Source: Heloderma charlesbogerti (taxonomy: Eukaryota; Chordata; Lepidosauria; Squamata; Helodermatidae). Taken from it: 64,000 bases of DNA. Every line of letters begins with the position of its first letter. The first letter of the stretch is position 1. Where the stretch lies: NCBI GenBank assembly GCA_026122225.1, contig JANEZZ010001676.1, positions 1,488,001 through 1,552,000 on the forward strand. The letters run 5' to 3'. The position numbers and the translations under genes are program-made. The notes beneath the pieces are model-generated. The model saw only the letters and a program-made list of their open reading frames with translations, did not search any database and was not told the origin of the DNA. Shown here one piece after another: positions 28,252 through 39,599 of this stretch.

Positions 28252-29674
28252 CTACCGATGGCCGTTCTCCCTCAGTGAGCCAGCTGTTCTTCAGGTGCTT
28301 CTGGAGCCTCTGGCTTCTTTTCTGAACATGCCCCTCTCACTTTAGAACCATGACTGCTTTTTAAATAGTGATCTGCTGTTAACTATCACAAGAGTCAAAC
28401 GTTACTATGTCTCCCTTTTGCTCCAGGAAGCTTTCCTTTAAATGTAAACACAACTGTAAAGGCTGGCATGCCTGTTGGGGTTGCCAGGTCCTGACTGGGA
28501 GGGCTCCCCCTGCACTGAAGAGGAGGAGTGTATGAGAAAACATGTTCACTACAAGCACCACACTGGCTTCTCTTGCCTTCCTGTTCCATAGGTCCATTTG
28601 CCTACCCTTGGCAAAGGGGACCAGTGGAGCACTTGGGCAGAAGGTGCCACTATTGTTGTTTGTGCTTCTTCTTTCTGCCTCTGAGCTTCTCATTTAATTT
28701 GGGTCAGAACTTAGAAACTCCTGCAGGGTTATTTTAGTGTGGTGTTTATTTTTTTAAAAATTGTTGTTATCATTATTGAAGGAAGTCCAATAGCAAGCCT
28801 CTCTCACTCTCCCTTCTCTCCCTTTCCAAAGCTAATCAGCCATGTGTGCCTCTTGGGCTGTGTAAAAACTTAATGCTGGAGCCACTGTCAATTAACAGGG
28901 CATTCCCCAACCTGCATTCCTCTCCCCGCTCCCCATCCCTGCTTTTGTAGAAGGGGGAGGCTCTCCATAGAATCAGCCTGTGACACTCTGTTGTACGTGT
29001 CTAGGAAAAGAAGCAGGGTGATGACTCAGTCTTGGGTACCATTACAGAATTCAGAACGGCGGCCTCCTTTGGGCACGCTGAGTGGGTCCTTTCAGGTTCT
29101 CATCCTTATGGGTCCAAGCCACCTCTTCTTGGTAGCTGCGCCCTTTCTTTCTTTGTGCCATGTGTGTGGCCCATACTTTAAGATGCATCCAGCACTCAGT
29201 GTTCTCGTCCCAGTTTGGCATCCCCTGCAAGCCTTATTGGAAACTGCTTGACCCTCATGCAATGCTAGGGTTTGATCTGTAATCTCTCTTCAGCCAGTCT
29301 TTTCGAGATCCTTCATGGCAATAGCCTCCTTTTGAGCAGCTGGAGCTTGCAAATATATAACTTACTTGCAGAATCTCTTGGGTTTCCCCCCTCTGTCCTC
29401 CTTTGGGAGCCCAAGCCACAATCACAGATGGCAGTGCACCCTCAGGCCACTCTTTCACCCTCCGCCCCACTGTTAACTGCTCCTGTTTTGGAAAGTGTTG
29501 CATCTCGGCTTTATTGTAAAGTGGTCACTGCCATATAATGCATATTGAATTATGGTTGTATCATATGAGAACAATTGTAATCACTTGCATTAACAAGCAG
29601 GGTAGTTTGGCAGATCTACCATAGCCCTGAGAAAGAGGAGGAGATGGTTTTTAATCTCTCACAGCACCAACAGC

Positions 29675-29680
29675 AATAAA
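29675..29680 (+). promoter_or_regulatory. Distal polyadenylation signal AATAAA
   Basis: This canonical hexamer lies about 1.78 kb after the FBXO31 stop, at the end of the repeat-poor stretch. It is the better candidate for the main transcript end. Confidence 0.45.
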
Positions 29681-29700
29681 TCAGTTCTTTGCCAAATTGG

Positions 29701-31550
29701 CAGTCCCAAAGCTACACTCTAGCCAGATTAAAACCCATAAATCCAGTCCCATAACAAGAAGAGGGTGAGAGGAAGGGTGGGGTCAGGGATGGTGCAGGTA
29801 GAAAGCAGGGACCTGCTGGAAACAGGTAGGCATGGGAGACTTAAGCAGGGAGCCAGGGCTGGAGACACACACAAGGAGGTGAAAAGGCAGGGGAGGGGGG
29901 AATGAAACTTAAGGATGAGGCCAGAATTCTTGAGATCTTGTCAGCAATGCAGAAGAGAATCTACTTTTATGGGCACCCTCCAGCTGATTAGCCTCCAGTT
30001 AGTTTGAATAACCAATCCAAGTGGAGTTGCTGCAGGCCCAGGGGTGGGGAACCTATGGCCCTCCAGAAGTTGGACCCCAACTCCCATCAGCCCGTGAGCA
30101 TGACAGGTGGACAGGAAGTTGTACTCCAACATCGTCTGGAGGGCCACAGGTTCCCCACCCTATAGGTTATTGGACTTCTAGGTTGGCTGCAAGAGGGTTT
30201 TAGTTGCCATCTCCTTTGCAGACTCAGTAGATTGTGGGCTTTGTCTGTAGACCCAGATAGACTTGGGGGAGGGGGGGAAGAGTGAGAGAAACCTGCACCC
30301 ACTGATGCAGGCTGAACTGCCAGTAGGATCACAGTTTCTCTGCTGAGCCAAACTTAAGCCACATTTCTGCCTTTTCAACAGTCTAACCTCAAGTGCTTCC
30401 CACAAGGCTTTTGTAGCACCATTGCTTTGCCTCATTAAGGGAATTTTACAGGGGGTCCAGAAATCGCTTTTCATTTGTAACCCTCCTGTGTTTTCCCAGC
30501 ACTTCCATCTTTTTTTTCCTTCCCAGAAAAAAACTGTTCAAGAGGAAAAGACAGAATAGCTGCACAATGTCCTTTGACTGGTAGCACCTGGAGCCCTGTC
30601 TGGAAGCACCCATATGTGCGTGGGGGAGTTTAGAGGTTTGCATGTGCAAAAGCAGCAGGCCTGTACAATGTAGAAGCCCAAATTGTTGGCAATTAGCCTG
30701 TGGAAGTGTGAACATTATTTCTTTTAACCAGTTGAATTTTGTGGAGTTTTGTAGCAGAAGTACAGGAACTTGTTGAATTCAAACAACTTGTACAAGTGCT
30801 GAGGATTACTAGTCTGTGCTCTAGCTTGCCTCCCGTTGCTAGCTTGGTAATTCACATGATAAATAAGCTCCTACGCTGAATAAGGATTATTAGTGATGTG
30901 TTGAAATCATATTGCTAGTATAGATCAACCCAAGCAGCATAGCTAGTAAGATGTTCCTACAGTATGCATGCAGGTAGTGTCTGATTTCATTAGTCCTTTC
31001 TTGAACCTGTCCCCAAATGGAGCATTTATACAGCTTGGCCTTTCTGTAAGAACTGAACTGGCATATGGAAGAGGCAAGGAGCCAGGTTCTGCAGTTTTGT
31101 GTGACAAGAAGTGGGAAGAGGGGGCATCTGCTGATCTGACTTGGCCCTTCTCCCCCCAGTAGCTTTCTCTCTTTTTCATATAGTTATGCCTACAGGATGG
31201 TCAGTGGAGCAGATGTTAGCTAGCAGAAATAGTGAGTAAAAATGAAACATGAGTATGATTTGTTCAGAAGGTCACTTCTTTCTTCTCCTCCAACAGCATG
31301 CCCCCACCTGCCCCAGAAGCTGGTCATGGTGGAAACAGGTAGCGACACGTGTAATGGAGTTGTGCCCTTGGGGGCTCTGCCACTCATGCTGATCCTGCAA
31401 ACTCCCATGTTACGGTTTTGGACTTGCTGGGACCAGCATGGCAGTGGGTACCGTCTGTGTGTAGCTTGCAGGTACTAGGAGTGCGCAGTCAGTTGTGGCC
31501 GACACCCAGATAGGGAGATCCTCACACAGGCTTTGCCCATTCATGACGAG
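29701..31550. other. Intergenic DNA downstream of FBXO31
   Basis: Apart from the hAT-like element at 30039 I see no repeat or gene here. Confidence 0.6.
30039..30165. mobile_element. Short hAT-like inverted-repeat element
   Basis: CAGGGGTGGGGAACCTATGG and the complementary CCACAGGTTCCCCACCCT form inverted ends, with CCCAACTCCCATCAGCCC inside. Confidence 0.85.
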
Positions 31551-31744
31551 AAGAAGCTGGCCTTGTACCGAATCAGACCACTGGTCCATTTAGCCTGGTA
31601 CTGTCTACTCTGAGTGGCTCTCCTATGATTTGGGCAGAAAGGCCCTGTTAACTGAGGTCCTTTTTTGACTGGGAGTGCCAAAGTTTGATCCTGGAACCTT
31701 GTGCATGCAAAGCAGGTGCTTTACCCTAAGCTATAGCGAGCCTC
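31551..31744 (-). mobile_element. tRNA-derived SINE
   Basis: It begins on the + strand with CCTTGTACCGAATCAGACCA and ends with a degraded tRNA head (GGTGCTTTACCCTAAGCTAT). It is the reverse-orientation copy of the family at 6946. Confidence 0.8.
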
Positions 31745-32995
31745 CTTATTTATTACTATTTATTTATTTATTTGTTTGTTTTATACTAACTAGCAAAATG
31801 CCCATTGTTATGATAGGTGGAGTGTATTGTTGGTAGGGCTGATTTTGCCCTCACCATCCCATTTCCCCCCCCCACCCCTCACCCCAAGTGCGACACTTTT
31901 TATCTTTCCCCGTAGGAACGAATGCCTACCATTCACTTGGAAAGGAGAAAGTAAAACAGTGGCTGCCACTGGGGTGGAGACTGAACCTGCTGCCTGTCCC
32001 CATTGACCCCAGCCATGGAGAATCAAGCCTGCTCCTGTCTTCACAGGCCCAGCCTCGCCTGTTTCTTGGTCACGCCAGACTCTGGTGTAACATCAGCACC
32101 AGATGTGTACTTGGCACTTTGCAGAGTAACATCAACAAAACAAAACAGATCCCTGCCCTCGGGAACGTGCAGACTACTTTTCAGTGGGGAAGGGGAAAGG
32201 ACATGCAAATGAGAGAGGCAAGGGGAATAGGAAATGAATATGTGCAAATGTAGGTGCTTACATTTAGGTTTTGTTTCAACTGTGGGTGAATCCTGACTCT
32301 TGCATTGGGCATGGTGCACTTGGCCCTCCTTCTGTTGCGTGTACTTACAGACGCAGTTTTCTCCCCTTTGGGAATGGCAATCTGTATTCTAAAATAGGGA
32401 ACCATTCCTGTCCCGTTAGGGGACCAGGATGTCGAAGGGCCAACTATTTCTGCAATTAACATAGCTGGGGATTCCTTTTGCCTTCCTCTGTAGTCTATGG
32501 AGGGTCTTGCATGTGGAAGTTACCAGGATCTGTGTGTTTTATCCACAATTTTGGGGTGGTACCTCTTCTCCAGTCTGAGTTATATGGCTTAACTGGTGGT
32601 GAGGTTGATGTGCCAAGGAGCCTGCCTGCCTTGGGGAGGTGAACAGAGCAATACTTGATAGCATCCCATTCCCTTCCAGCTATATTAATTGATGAGAAGT
32701 TGCACCTGACAGCTTCTCATTCATGAGTGGCCTATCACACTTTATTTCCTCTTCCTCCAAACAAAAGGTTTGTATCCAAAGTTTTGTGGGAGGTATGAGG
32801 ATAAAGCCACAACTGTCAGGGTTGAGACTGTACTGCTTTCTGGGTGTCGGACGAGTGAGCTCCATTTTTACATCTTTCTTTTCCACTTGCTTATTGTCTC
32901 CCGACAACCCTTTTACAATTTCAGATGATAACAATAATAAAAAAAGTTTTTGTGAATTTGAGACTGACTGGCGTACTCTGATTCCATTATCAATT
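31745..32995. other. Intergenic DNA
   Basis: A (TTTA)n-rich tract near 31745-31785 is followed by sequence in which I recognise nothing. Confidence 0.6.
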
Positions 32996-33200
32996 CTCCA
33001 GATAGTGTGGAAAGTTGGTTACAATTCCACTTGTAGCTTACAAGGGAAGAACAATGCTTTATTAGCACTAGGAACCATCTGTGTGGAAGAATTATTATCC
33101 AAGGATGCTTCCAGACAGATGGTTCCTAGTGCTGATAAATCACTGTTCTTCCACTGTAAGCTATAAGTGGAATTGTAACCACTTTCCACACTATCTGGAG
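32996..33200. repeat. Long inverted repeat (palindromic MITE)
   Basis: Arms of about 90-95 bases start at CTCCAGATAGTGTGGAAAG and end at CTTTCCACACTATCTGGAG. They contain the paired ACTAGGAACCATCTGTGTGG / CAGACAGATGGTTCCTAGTG. RNA from either strand would fold into a long hairpin. Confidence 0.85.
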
Positions 33201-33410
33201 CTATCATACATTTAGCTAATATATAGCTAAGTATAGCTAAGTAGTATAGCTCTTCCATCTTTTTTTAAGGGTCATGTTTTTGACACGAGTAGTGCAAAAC
33301 GCAACAACTGAAGGCACAGAATATTCTTAACAAAAATGGCACACTCAAAACCAAAGTTAGGCATGCATCACTGTATACAACTCTATTGTGTCTGTCCCTG
33401 CTACTCTAAC

Positions 33411-33535
33411 TCACCTTTTTCCTAAGCTAAAGAGCACCAAACATTGTAACCTTACCTTTTTTATCACTTTGGTTTCCCTTTTCTGCACCTTTTCCAGCTC
33501 TGCTATATTCTTTTTGATCAGATCTGCTGTTCCTT
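33411..33535 (-). mobile_element. CR1 LINE fragment (older subfamily)
   Basis: The antisense segment 'ccaaacattgtaaccttacc ... cttttccagctctgctatat' matches the CR1 region encoding the RRATK-type motif. It is short and decayed. Confidence 0.5.
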
Positions 33536-33686
33536 GTAGGCCACTGCCCCCCCCACCTCTTCTGTCTTGCATCACCATTGGCCTTTCACTGTCATTGGCC
33601 GCAGGCATCCCAGTTCTAGCCATCCTCCTGTAGATGCTATAGCCAGCATCATAACAAAACAGGGGCCAGCATGGTGCTGCACCCTG

Positions 33687-33760
33687 ATCTTATGCACACT
33701 TACCTGGAAGTAAACCCCACTATGTGCAGTTAGGCTTACTCCCTAACATGTATTAAATCC
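33687..33760. repeat. Fragment of a short palindromic MITE (CTTACCTGGAAGTAAACCCC type)
   Basis: CTTACCTGGAAGTAAACCCC followed by the complementary GTTAGGCTTACTCCC is one copy of a small repeat also at 36290, 37048, 38130, 40505 and 41383. Confidence 0.55.
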
Positions 33761-33797
33761 CCATTTAGAGGCTTAATTGCATGTATTCATATGTAAA

Positions 33798-33850
33798 TCA
33801 TAGAATAGCATAGTAGGGTTGGAAGGGGCCTACAAGGCCATCGAGTCCAA
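33798..33850 (-). mobile_element. CR1 LINE 3' terminal scrap
   Basis: TCATAGAATAGCATAGTAGG GTTGGAAGGGGCC and GGCCATCGAGTCCAA are the CR1 3' end, as at 5848. Confidence 0.8.
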
Positions 33851-35060
33851 TACAGATTAAAACCTCAACAGCTGCTTTTTTCCTCTGGCTTCTAGCAAAA
33901 ACGGTGCCTGGTGTTTCTGACTATAAGAACCTGCAGCAGGGGGTGCTCTCAGTTAGAAATACAGCCGCCCTTGCCCCCCTCTTCCTCCTCCATGCAATTG
34001 AAAACCTCTAAGCTATGAATAGGATTCGAGAAAAACAAAGCATAGGAATTGGATTGTTATCCTGTCTGTCCTCATCCTTAGACATGCTTGAATTTTTGTT
34101 CCTCAGGTTGCAGCAGCCCTATAAGCTGAGGCCAGAAGACTGAGAATCCGAAGATCCATGCCTGGACATACTGAATATTAAATCACAAACAAATGAAAAG
34201 CAATAGATTGAAGAGCATTTCTAGTATATACACATAGCATAGTCATAATGCTATCAATGTACCCCACCTTTCAGTATATATATCGTCACAAGGCAGCTTA
34301 TATAGAGAATAACAAAATGCTATGTCTATTTCAAATTCTTAAAATATTCAAATAGCATAAATTTAGCATTAGCATTAAAAACCAATAGCAGCTAATACAT
34401 ATTGGTAAAAGAGCTCCCTAGAATTACCCAAATGCACATACAAGTCCAGGCAGAGAGCATATCAAGAAACAATGCTTTGGGGGCACTACCTGCGTGCACT
34501 GTGGTCCCAGTCCAGAGGAAGTTATTTGTGTTTAAGCCGCATTGAAATCGATGGGAAAAGAAACACATGGCTGAATTCAAGTCTCACCCCATTGATTTCA
34601 CATACTCGCTGGATTGGGGCCTCTGCCTGCCAGCCAGGGTCTGGCCCTCTTAAAAATTTCAGCTGGTTGAACCTGGTTGCCAACTCCAACACAAGAGAGG
34701 TGTGTGGCGGGAACGGTGGCAGTGTCAACTTGCTGACAGTTTTTGTTGGGCGGGATGTCTGGCCTGCCCAACAACCTTCTGTTTTAACCTCAAAGTGATT
34801 GTCCCTTAAAACGCCCATAGAAGTAGCTGTATTTGTCTGAGGGTGCTCCCAGGCATAGGACTTCTAGTGCTTCCAGTTAGAAGGCTTTGTGCATCAATTC
34901 TGTCTTTTTTTCCTTGCAGGTTTTCTATGATAAGGAAAAAGACAAGAAGCAGTGGGAGAGCACTGGAGGGGCATGGGTGGAAGATGACAGATACATCTGA
35001 ATCCCCTGTGAAAATCTGAAAGATACAGTGCAATGGTGATACAAAAGCCTCTCCTGAAAG
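33851..35060. other. Intergenic DNA
   Basis: No gene or clear repeat seen; AT-rich around 34180-34400. Confidence 0.55.
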
Positions 35061-35074
35061 CACCCTATAGCAGA

Positions 35075-35540
35075 AGAATGGGGAACCTCTGGCCCACGAG
35101 CTAATGTGGCCTGCTAGGCCAGCCCATGGGGCCTCAATAAAGCCCCTCCCCTCCATAAAGCCCTGCCCTCTCAGAAGGCTGTGGCTCAGTCACCTGTGTT
35201 CCTCCATCAGAAACTGATAGAGGAGGGAAGAAGGCAGAGCCAGGTCTCCTCCCCTTTGTTCCCTGCACACAGAGAGGGAGGACCAAAGCAGGCTCCTGCA
35301 GAGTGGCAGCAACAAGCTCCTGCCTTCCTTTGCGCTGAGGTTTAATTCTTTGGGCAGGGAGAGTCATGGAGCAATTGCTCCTGCCCCTCTGTGCATGGAG
35401 AAACCTATGATGCCAGGGAATAAGGCTCTGGGAGGGAGGGGACGGATGGATGGACCTGCCTACCAAATCATCTGGTCCCCCCAGAGGGTGAGCTGGACAG
35501 GAATCTGGCCTCTGGGGGCTTTAGTGCTGCCCACCCCTGC
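35075..35540. mobile_element. hAT-like non-autonomous element
   Basis: It opens GAATGGGGAACCTCTGGCCC and closes with GGGGGCTTTAGTGCTGCCCA CCCCTGC, with palindromic GC-rich contents between. The ends resemble the CAGGGGTGGGGAACCT family. Confidence 0.45.
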
Positions 35541-35554
35541 TGTAGCAGCAAAAC

Positions 35555-35880
35555 CAACAAAATCTTGTGACACCTTAAAGTTTAACCCATTTATTATGAC
35601 TCAAGCTTTTGTGGACGCAGTCCCCTTCATCAGGTGCATGAAGTGCTGTCCTGTATTGCAGGTACTGAACGCAAGATGGAGGAATGCAGGAAATATATAA
35701 ACACTGACAATTACATCTTGTTGTTGTTGACATTGTCCCCTTACAAAACAGTTGTTGGTGATAAGGTAATTTACACATGCAGCTGATTTTGAAGAAAAAA
35801 ACACACCACCTGATTCAAGCCATATCCAAAAGGTGACAGAATTGAACCTCTTTGTAATTCAGTGGTTTCACATTGCAATC
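35555..35880 (-). mobile_element. Dispersed repeat with hammerhead-like core
   Basis: In antisense it matches the repeat at 55625-55800: tail AGGTGTCACAAGATTTTG, AATAAA-like sequence, and a CTGATGA core. The class is not certain; I suspect a Penelope-like element. See the separate core entry. Confidence 0.5.
35601..35634 (-). ncRNA. Hammerhead-ribozyme-like core
   Basis: On the minus strand CTGATGA is followed by a stem-loop with GGAC and GTCC arms and then AAAA (GAAA with one change) and GCTT. This is the order of the hammerhead core: CUGAUGA, stem II, GAAA, stem III. Stems I and III are not evident, so activity is doubtful. Confidence 0.3.
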
Positions 35881-36146
35881 TCCCTTGTACTTAACAACAA
35901 CAAAACCCCCACAACATTTTCCCTGCATGGAGGAAACTGTCACAGCAGTGACAGAACTGGGTTGGAACCTTTGCCCCTGATGTGCTAAATTTTCTTCTTG
36001 CAGAGCTTTCATGTAGAAGAGCATTCAAAAATGGTACCTCGTATTGCTGTCTCAAGTGATGCAATCCATTCTATGACCAAGTTTCTATCACCACCTGCTG
36101 CTGCATGAGCAGCCCAGGTGAGGCCTGGAATCAGTTCTAGTAGGGC

Positions 36147-36273
36147 AGGGATGAGGAATGTGTAGTCCTCCAGATGTTGTACTGCAATTCCCATCACCCA
36201 CCACCACTGGCTATGCTGGGGAGATGGGGGCTGTTGTCCAATATCTGGAGGGCCACATGTTCCGCACCTGTGC
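36147..36273. mobile_element. Short hAT-like inverted-repeat element
   Basis: AGGGCAGGGATGAGGAATGT and the complementary CCACATGTTCCGCACCTGTG form inverted ends, with TACTGCAATTCCCATCACCC inside. Confidence 0.75.
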
Positions 36274-36289
36274 CATGCAGTTAGCGCAA

Positions 36290-36360
36290 GCTCTTAAATC
36301 TATTTACTCGGATGCAAGTCCTACTGCGTTCAAGTGAATGGGCATAGGATTGTAGATTTG
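36290..36360. repeat. Fragment of the short AAGTAAACCCCAC-type MITE
   Basis: ATTTACTCGGATGCAAGTCC and CAAGTGAATGGGCATAGGAT match the family at 33687. Confidence 0.45.
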
Positions 36361-36473
36361 TAGACTACAATTTGTAGTCTGGCTGTATGTTATTGAGAGG
36401 CAGTATGCGTCTCAATACTATTTGCTGGAGAACTTGAGCAGGCTGTGAGTCCTATTGCACTCATGCTTGTGGG

Positions 36474-36763
36474 CATAAGAACATAAGAAGAGCCCTGCTG
36501 GATCAGACCAAGGGTCCATCTAGTCCAGCATTCTGTTTGCATGGTGGCCAGCCAGCTGCCCATGGGAAGCCCACAGGCAGGACATGAGTGCAACAGCACC
36601 CTCCCACCCATATTCCCCAGCAACTGGTGTATGTAAGCGTACTGCCTCTGATACTGGACACATAGCCATCAGGACTAGTAGCCATTGATAGCCTTCTCCA
36701 GGAGAAGGTCCAATCCCTTTTTAAAGTTATCCAAATTTGGTGGCCATCACCACATCCTGTGGA
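36474..36763 (-). mobile_element. CR1 LINE 3' fragment, second subfamily
   Basis: AAGAACATAAGAAGAGCCCT GCTGGATCAGACCAAGGGTC is the antisense 3' end of this CR1 subfamily. It continues through GCCATTGATAGCCTTCTCCA to TGGTGGCCATCACCACATCC. Confidence 0.8.
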
Positions 36764-36789
36764 AAGATGCATATGGTTGACAACTGTGG

Positions 36790-36850
36790 GAACAGAATAC
36801 TGGAATAAATAGGCCTTTGGTCTGATCCAGCTTCACGGCTCTTATCTCCT
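36790..36850 (+). mobile_element. CR1 LINE 3' terminal scrap, opposite orientation
   Basis: GGCCTTTGGTCTGATCCAGC TTCACGGCTCTTATC is the sense-strand 3' end of the same subfamily, facing the previous copy. Confidence 0.6.
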
Positions 36851-37047
36851 ATTATGATTTTAGTGTACGTCGCTTTTTAAACAGTTGCAAGGTACCTTGG
36901 CTTGTGGGGTTGGGGTGGGGAAAGGCAGCAGAGAGAAAAAACTTAGCGAATGAATAAATCTTATGTGTATGCTTTTCAGATGCAAGTCCATCTGTGTTCA
37001 AACACGTGTGCACAGAGTTGCAGCTGTGCATAGTCATTGTATGAAAA

Positions 37048-37100
37048 TGTATTCAGAAGTAAATCCCATTGGGCTCAATGGGGCTTACTCCTAAGGAAGC
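37048..37100. repeat. Copy of the short AAGTAAACCCCAC-type MITE
   Basis: CAGAAGTAAATCCCATTGGG CTCAATGGGGCTTACTCC is palindromic and belongs to the family at 33687. Confidence 0.6.
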
Positions 37101-37317
37101 ATGCATGACAGCTGCAGCCTTTGAGCCAGGGGCATTGTTGGACACATAAAAGTATTGGGGCCCAAGCCTGTATGACACATCTGCATAAACTAATTTATTT
37201 CTAAATACACTCATAAAGATGGAGTTACTGGGATTTATTTAAATTTTACAGAAGGCAAAGCTAGCCAGTTAATTTCTCATCCAAAGCACCTCAAATAAAA
37301 TAACCTAAAGAATGTTT

Positions 37318-37371
37318 TGTTGTTCAGTCGTTCAGTCGTGCCCGACTCTTCGTGACCCCATGGACCATGGT
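37318..37371 (-). mobile_element. BovB LINE 3' end scrap
   Basis: TTGTTGTTCAGTCGTTCAGT CGTGCCCGACTCTTCG and GACCCCATGGACCATGG match the 3' terminus of the BovB copies at 596 and 1580. Confidence 0.85.
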
Positions 37372-37426
37372 AAGTGAATCTCATAGGGCTCAATGACAAC
37401 TAAAAAATTAGAACTCTAATGGAGCT

Positions 37427-38098
37427 ATGCATGGGGCCGAACTCTATCTGCCAAACAGGTTCAGCACCTTGGATAGCTCAGAGTTCTGGCTGGTTCTGAC
37501 TGAAACCCAGAATGGATTCACAGCCCCACCGAAATCGGAGCCATCAGCCTCCACTGCAGGGGTGCAGGGTCCCGCTGGGACGAAGACCCGGGGCTTCTTT
37601 CAGAGCCAGGTCTCAGCCAGGTCCCTCCCGCTCCCAGCCTACCGCTGTGGGGCAGGCAGCTGGAAGAGCCAGAGATGCTGCTGGGAGCGGGGCAGGCGCT
37701 GCTGCTGGCGCTACAGCAGCTACTCTCCCCAAAGCTCCAGGCACGGGGCAGGAAGAACGGCGAATCCCCCCTCCCCTGGCCCCAAAGGCCGCCTGGGCAA
37801 GGCCGCCTCACCTGGCGAAGGGCTAGCTGGCCCTCTCTCGCAGCCCGCCTTCCCTCGCTCGGGAAGCACTGCCGCTGTGCCTGCGCGAGGCCGCCTGGTT
37901 TCAGGGAGCCCGGGGCCGGGCCAAGTGGCTTGCTGGAGACGCTGTCGCGCTCGTCAACCCGGCGCCCCCAGCAAGCCCTGCCAAAGCTGGGGCGGCAGCC
38001 CAGCGCGCAGGCCCCGCAGCACGTCAGGCTCGGCTCAGCCAGTCTGTTGGGGCCTGGGGGGCAGAGAGAAGGGGGAAGTCTGTATGAGTGAAAAATAA
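37427..38098 (+). other. GC-rich island with a 223-codon open frame, unidentified
   Basis: From about 37510 to 38070 the sequence is strongly GC-rich with many CpG, unlike its AT-rich surroundings. A 223-codon frame runs through it on the + strand, and other long frames exist on both strands, as GC-rich DNA tends to give. The predicted product is rich in Gly, Ser, Pro and Arg with no domain I recognise. The island ends in an A-rich stretch (AAAAATAAAAAGC, 38089-38101), which could be the tail of an inserted element. It may be an orphan CpG island, a lncRNA exon or a transposon leader. I do not claim a protein. Confidence 0.35.
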
Positions 38099-38255
38099 AA
38101 AGCTTTAAAAATTAAATTCAAAGGGTAAGAAATACCTGGGAACAAACCCCACTGAAATCTATATGCTTACTTCCAAGAAGACATGTTCATGCAGCGGCCG
38201 CCTCGCCTGCCTCTGCACAGCTCTGGGCAGGGGCCGCAGAACTTCTTTCACCCAG

Positions 38256-38284
38256 CCTTTCCCAACCTTGTGCCCTCCAGATGT
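38256..38284. mobile_element. Half of a hAT-like element, cut by the BovB piece
   Basis: CAGCCTTTCCCAACCTTGTG CCCTCCAG is the left half of the hAT-like family at 20302. It stops where the BovB GTTGTTGTT tail begins. Confidence 0.65.
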
Positions 38285-38383
38285 GTTGTTGTTGTTTATT
38301 CGTTCAGTCGCTTCTGACTGTTCGTGACTTCGTGGACCAGCCCAGGCCAGAGCCTCCTGTCGGCCTTCGCCACCCCCAGCTCC
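38285..38383 (-). mobile_element. BovB LINE 3' fragment
   Basis: GTTGTTGTTTATTCGTTCAG TCGCTTCTGACTGTTCG and the GGACCAGCCCAGGCC segment are BovB 3' sequence of a more divergent subfamily. It abuts the gag remnant to its right. Confidence 0.75.
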
Positions 38384-39590
38384 CTCCTTGGCCTCAGCCA
38401 TCAGAGGGCTCTCCAGTGACTCCACCATCAGGTCAGGAGTTGCCTCTCGCCGTTTAGCAGCCTGGCCAGCAGTCTGTGTCGGGGGCAGGCAATCATAGCC
38501 ACCTTTGGCTGGGCCTCCATCGCCTTCTTCTTGGCCAACTTTGGACAATCTAGCTTCAGGTAGCCCACCTCCTTACAATAATAGCCGCCCCCAGCCTGGG
38601 GGGTGGACGTGGCTTTGGGCAGAGGCTCTCGCTGTCCCCCTTCAGCTGTCCTCTGGGGCCACTAATCACTTTGGCCTCAGTCCTATTCTCGTTCCCCCCT
38701 GCTCCAGCTCCTCCAAAAGTCTTGGAACGAGCAGATCAGGAAGAGTCTCTCTGGCGATGAATCTGGTCTGCCATATGCCCTGCCTCTCGCACAGTCTGGG
38801 GGTTCCTGTCACTGACCAAGGCAAAAATTGCTCCAGCCCCACCAGCTCACGTAGTTCTTCAAAGGAGCTAGCTTCAGCCACCTCTAACCATATGTCCAAG
38901 GCCTTCGCTAATCTCCCCGATAGGGTGACATAGCTTTCTTTCACTACAGGCTGTAAATTCCAGAACAATTGGCCACAATGGGCAGCTGATAAGCCATAAT
39001 GTTGTTTTACGAGGACCTTAAACCTTAGCCATGGGCATCTGGTCGAGCCACGAACCCTAATAAATCAGCCAATTCTCCCGTAACCTGAGCCCTCAAGAGG
39101 GCCATATGTTGGTGGGGCAACTCGTTTTGATCTTCACAGGCCAGCTCGAATAGAGAGAAAAAGCTTAAAACATCCTAGCCTGGCTGATAAACAGGAAAGA
39201 GCTTACGATCCAGCCTGGTCAACACATTCCTCCCCCCTCCCGCCCCAACTGGGCTTTTAGCGCCTCTATTTGCAATTCCATCAGCCTCATCTGCCTGGCA
39301 TGAGTCTCTTGAGAAGCACCTCCATTCCCCGTCTGGGAGACTGTCAGGTTCAGAGGCCAGCACCAGGCTTTCGCACCTCCCACTAGCCACGGGTGCAGCA
39401 TTTAAATCCATAGGCCAATTCTCCACCTCTGCAGCCGGCATTCCACTTGCCCCCAACCCAGAGGCAGGAGCATCTACGACCCATTCAATGACAGCCGAAC
39501 TCCCAGCCTCCGCTCTAGGCAGCTGGGAGGAAACGACCTGCTCCCGATCTGATCCACTCCTAGCTTGGGCCTGCATGGTCCCTAACTAGC
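38384..39590 (-). pseudogene. Decayed gag of a Ty3/gypsy-like LTR retrotransposon with SCAN-like capsid segment
   Basis: Frames on the minus strand spell a gag-like protein in pieces: an Ala/Glu-rich N-terminal part (39576-39175), then after stops and frame changes a segment at 38968-38666 with an ELRELVGLEQFL-type motif, followed near 38586-38543 by a decayed zinc-knuckle (only some of the Cys/His positions remain). The LxxLxxLEQFL-type pattern followed by a basic tail is the hallmark of the SCAN domain, which is known to derive from the capsid of Gmr1-like gypsy elements in lizards. Protease, reverse transcriptase and integrase are absent; the remnant ends where the BovB piece starts. It cannot make a functional protein as it stands. 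Confidence 0.65.
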
Positions 39591-39599
39591 CAAAACAAC

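Larger units (their letters stand above)
27894..29700 (+). other. FBXO31: FBXO31 3' untranslated region (end uncertain)
   Basis: The stretch after the stop codon has no transposon that I recognise for about 1.8 kb, unlike the rest of the window, which fits an exonic UTR. Two polyadenylation hexamers are visible, ATTAAA at 28246 and AATAAA at 29675. Either could be used; the longer form would resemble the length of the human UTR. No coding exon is seen here. Confidence 0.55.
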
